DNA from: Cordylochernes scorpioides
Taxonomy: Eukaryota > Arthropoda > Arachnida > Pseudoscorpiones > Chernetidae
Reading direction: 5' to 3'
NCBI GenBank assembly: GCA_030710605.1
Contig: CP092863.1
Coordinates: 137,486,994-137,550,993, forward strand
Length of the DNA stretch: 64,000 bases
The position numbers and the translations under genes were made by a program. Every line of letters begins with the position of its first letter. Position 1 is the stretch's first letter. Under the pieces are notes generated by a model that searched no databases, had not been told where the DNA came from, and worked only from the letters and a program-made list of their open reading frames with translations. Shown here one piece after another: positions 63,992-64,000 of this stretch.

Positions 63992-64000
63992 TGATGACGG

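Overview
The window looks like repeat-rich, AT-rich noncoding DNA of an animal, probably an invertebrate. I find no intact protein-coding gene and no genuine tRNA or rRNA gene. The kind of organism is inferred from the mobile-element mix. That mix is a tRNA-derived SINE with a polymerase III B box, Helitron ends, TA-flanked Tc1/mariner-like and pogo/Tigger-like miniature elements, and a hAT-like element with an 8-bp target duplication. A solo LTR, a LINE C-terminal fragment and hammerhead-ribozyme repeats of the type carried by Penelope-like elements and retrozymes are also present. A 100-N assembly gap lies at 55153-55252. I cannot name the species or phylum from the sequence.

Layout. 1-10 kb: SINE copies, small foldbacks, a LINE fragment on the minus strand, two Tigger-like elements, a paired-hammerhead foldback (6.25-6.65 kb), a second Helitron 3' end, a ribozyme repeat cut at its cleavage site (8.5-8.67 kb) and an apparently complete hammerhead (9.16 kb). 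10-20 kb: a 67-bp minisatellite beside a foldback, a SINE carrying a minisatellite fragment, a 7-copy 111-bp array, a triplicated SINE and a 430-bp inverted repeat holding a second complete hammerhead (17.73 kb). 20-30 kb: large palindromes, a 49-bp minisatellite (22.8-23.6 kb) and a TA-flanked element swollen by about 23 copies of a 111-bp unit (25.1-27.8 kb). It also holds a SINE split by a hAT element (28.1-28.7 kb) and a 290-bp retrozyme-like unit (29.9-30.2 kb). 30-45 kb: more of the same families, a Tigger-like element with a transposase remnant (38.4-38.7 kb), a large inverted pair (40.4-41.3 kb) and a low-complexity satellite (43.5-44.8 kb). 45-64 kb: a third complete hammerhead (45.7 kb), a solo LTR (46.6-47.0 kb) and about 4 kb of featureless AT-rich DNA. 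These are followed by a 1.5-kb element with 50-bp inverted ends, a degenerate 150-bp satellite, another 111-bp array and a complete nonautonomous Helitron (58.8-59.2 kb).

The main result is a cluster of self-cleaving-RNA signatures. Several repeat families share the same small fold: short stem I, CUGANGA-type core, stem II hairpin, GAAA, a self-complementary 'stem III', then stem I again. Three copies look intact. Others are decayed but show compensatory changes in stem I. One family has a variant core, and another has hammerhead-like blocks in swapped order with two covarying helices. The second theme is repeated expansion of one 111-bp unit inside TA-flanked elements. Because 111 is divisible by 3, this produces long open frames that are very unlikely to be proteins.
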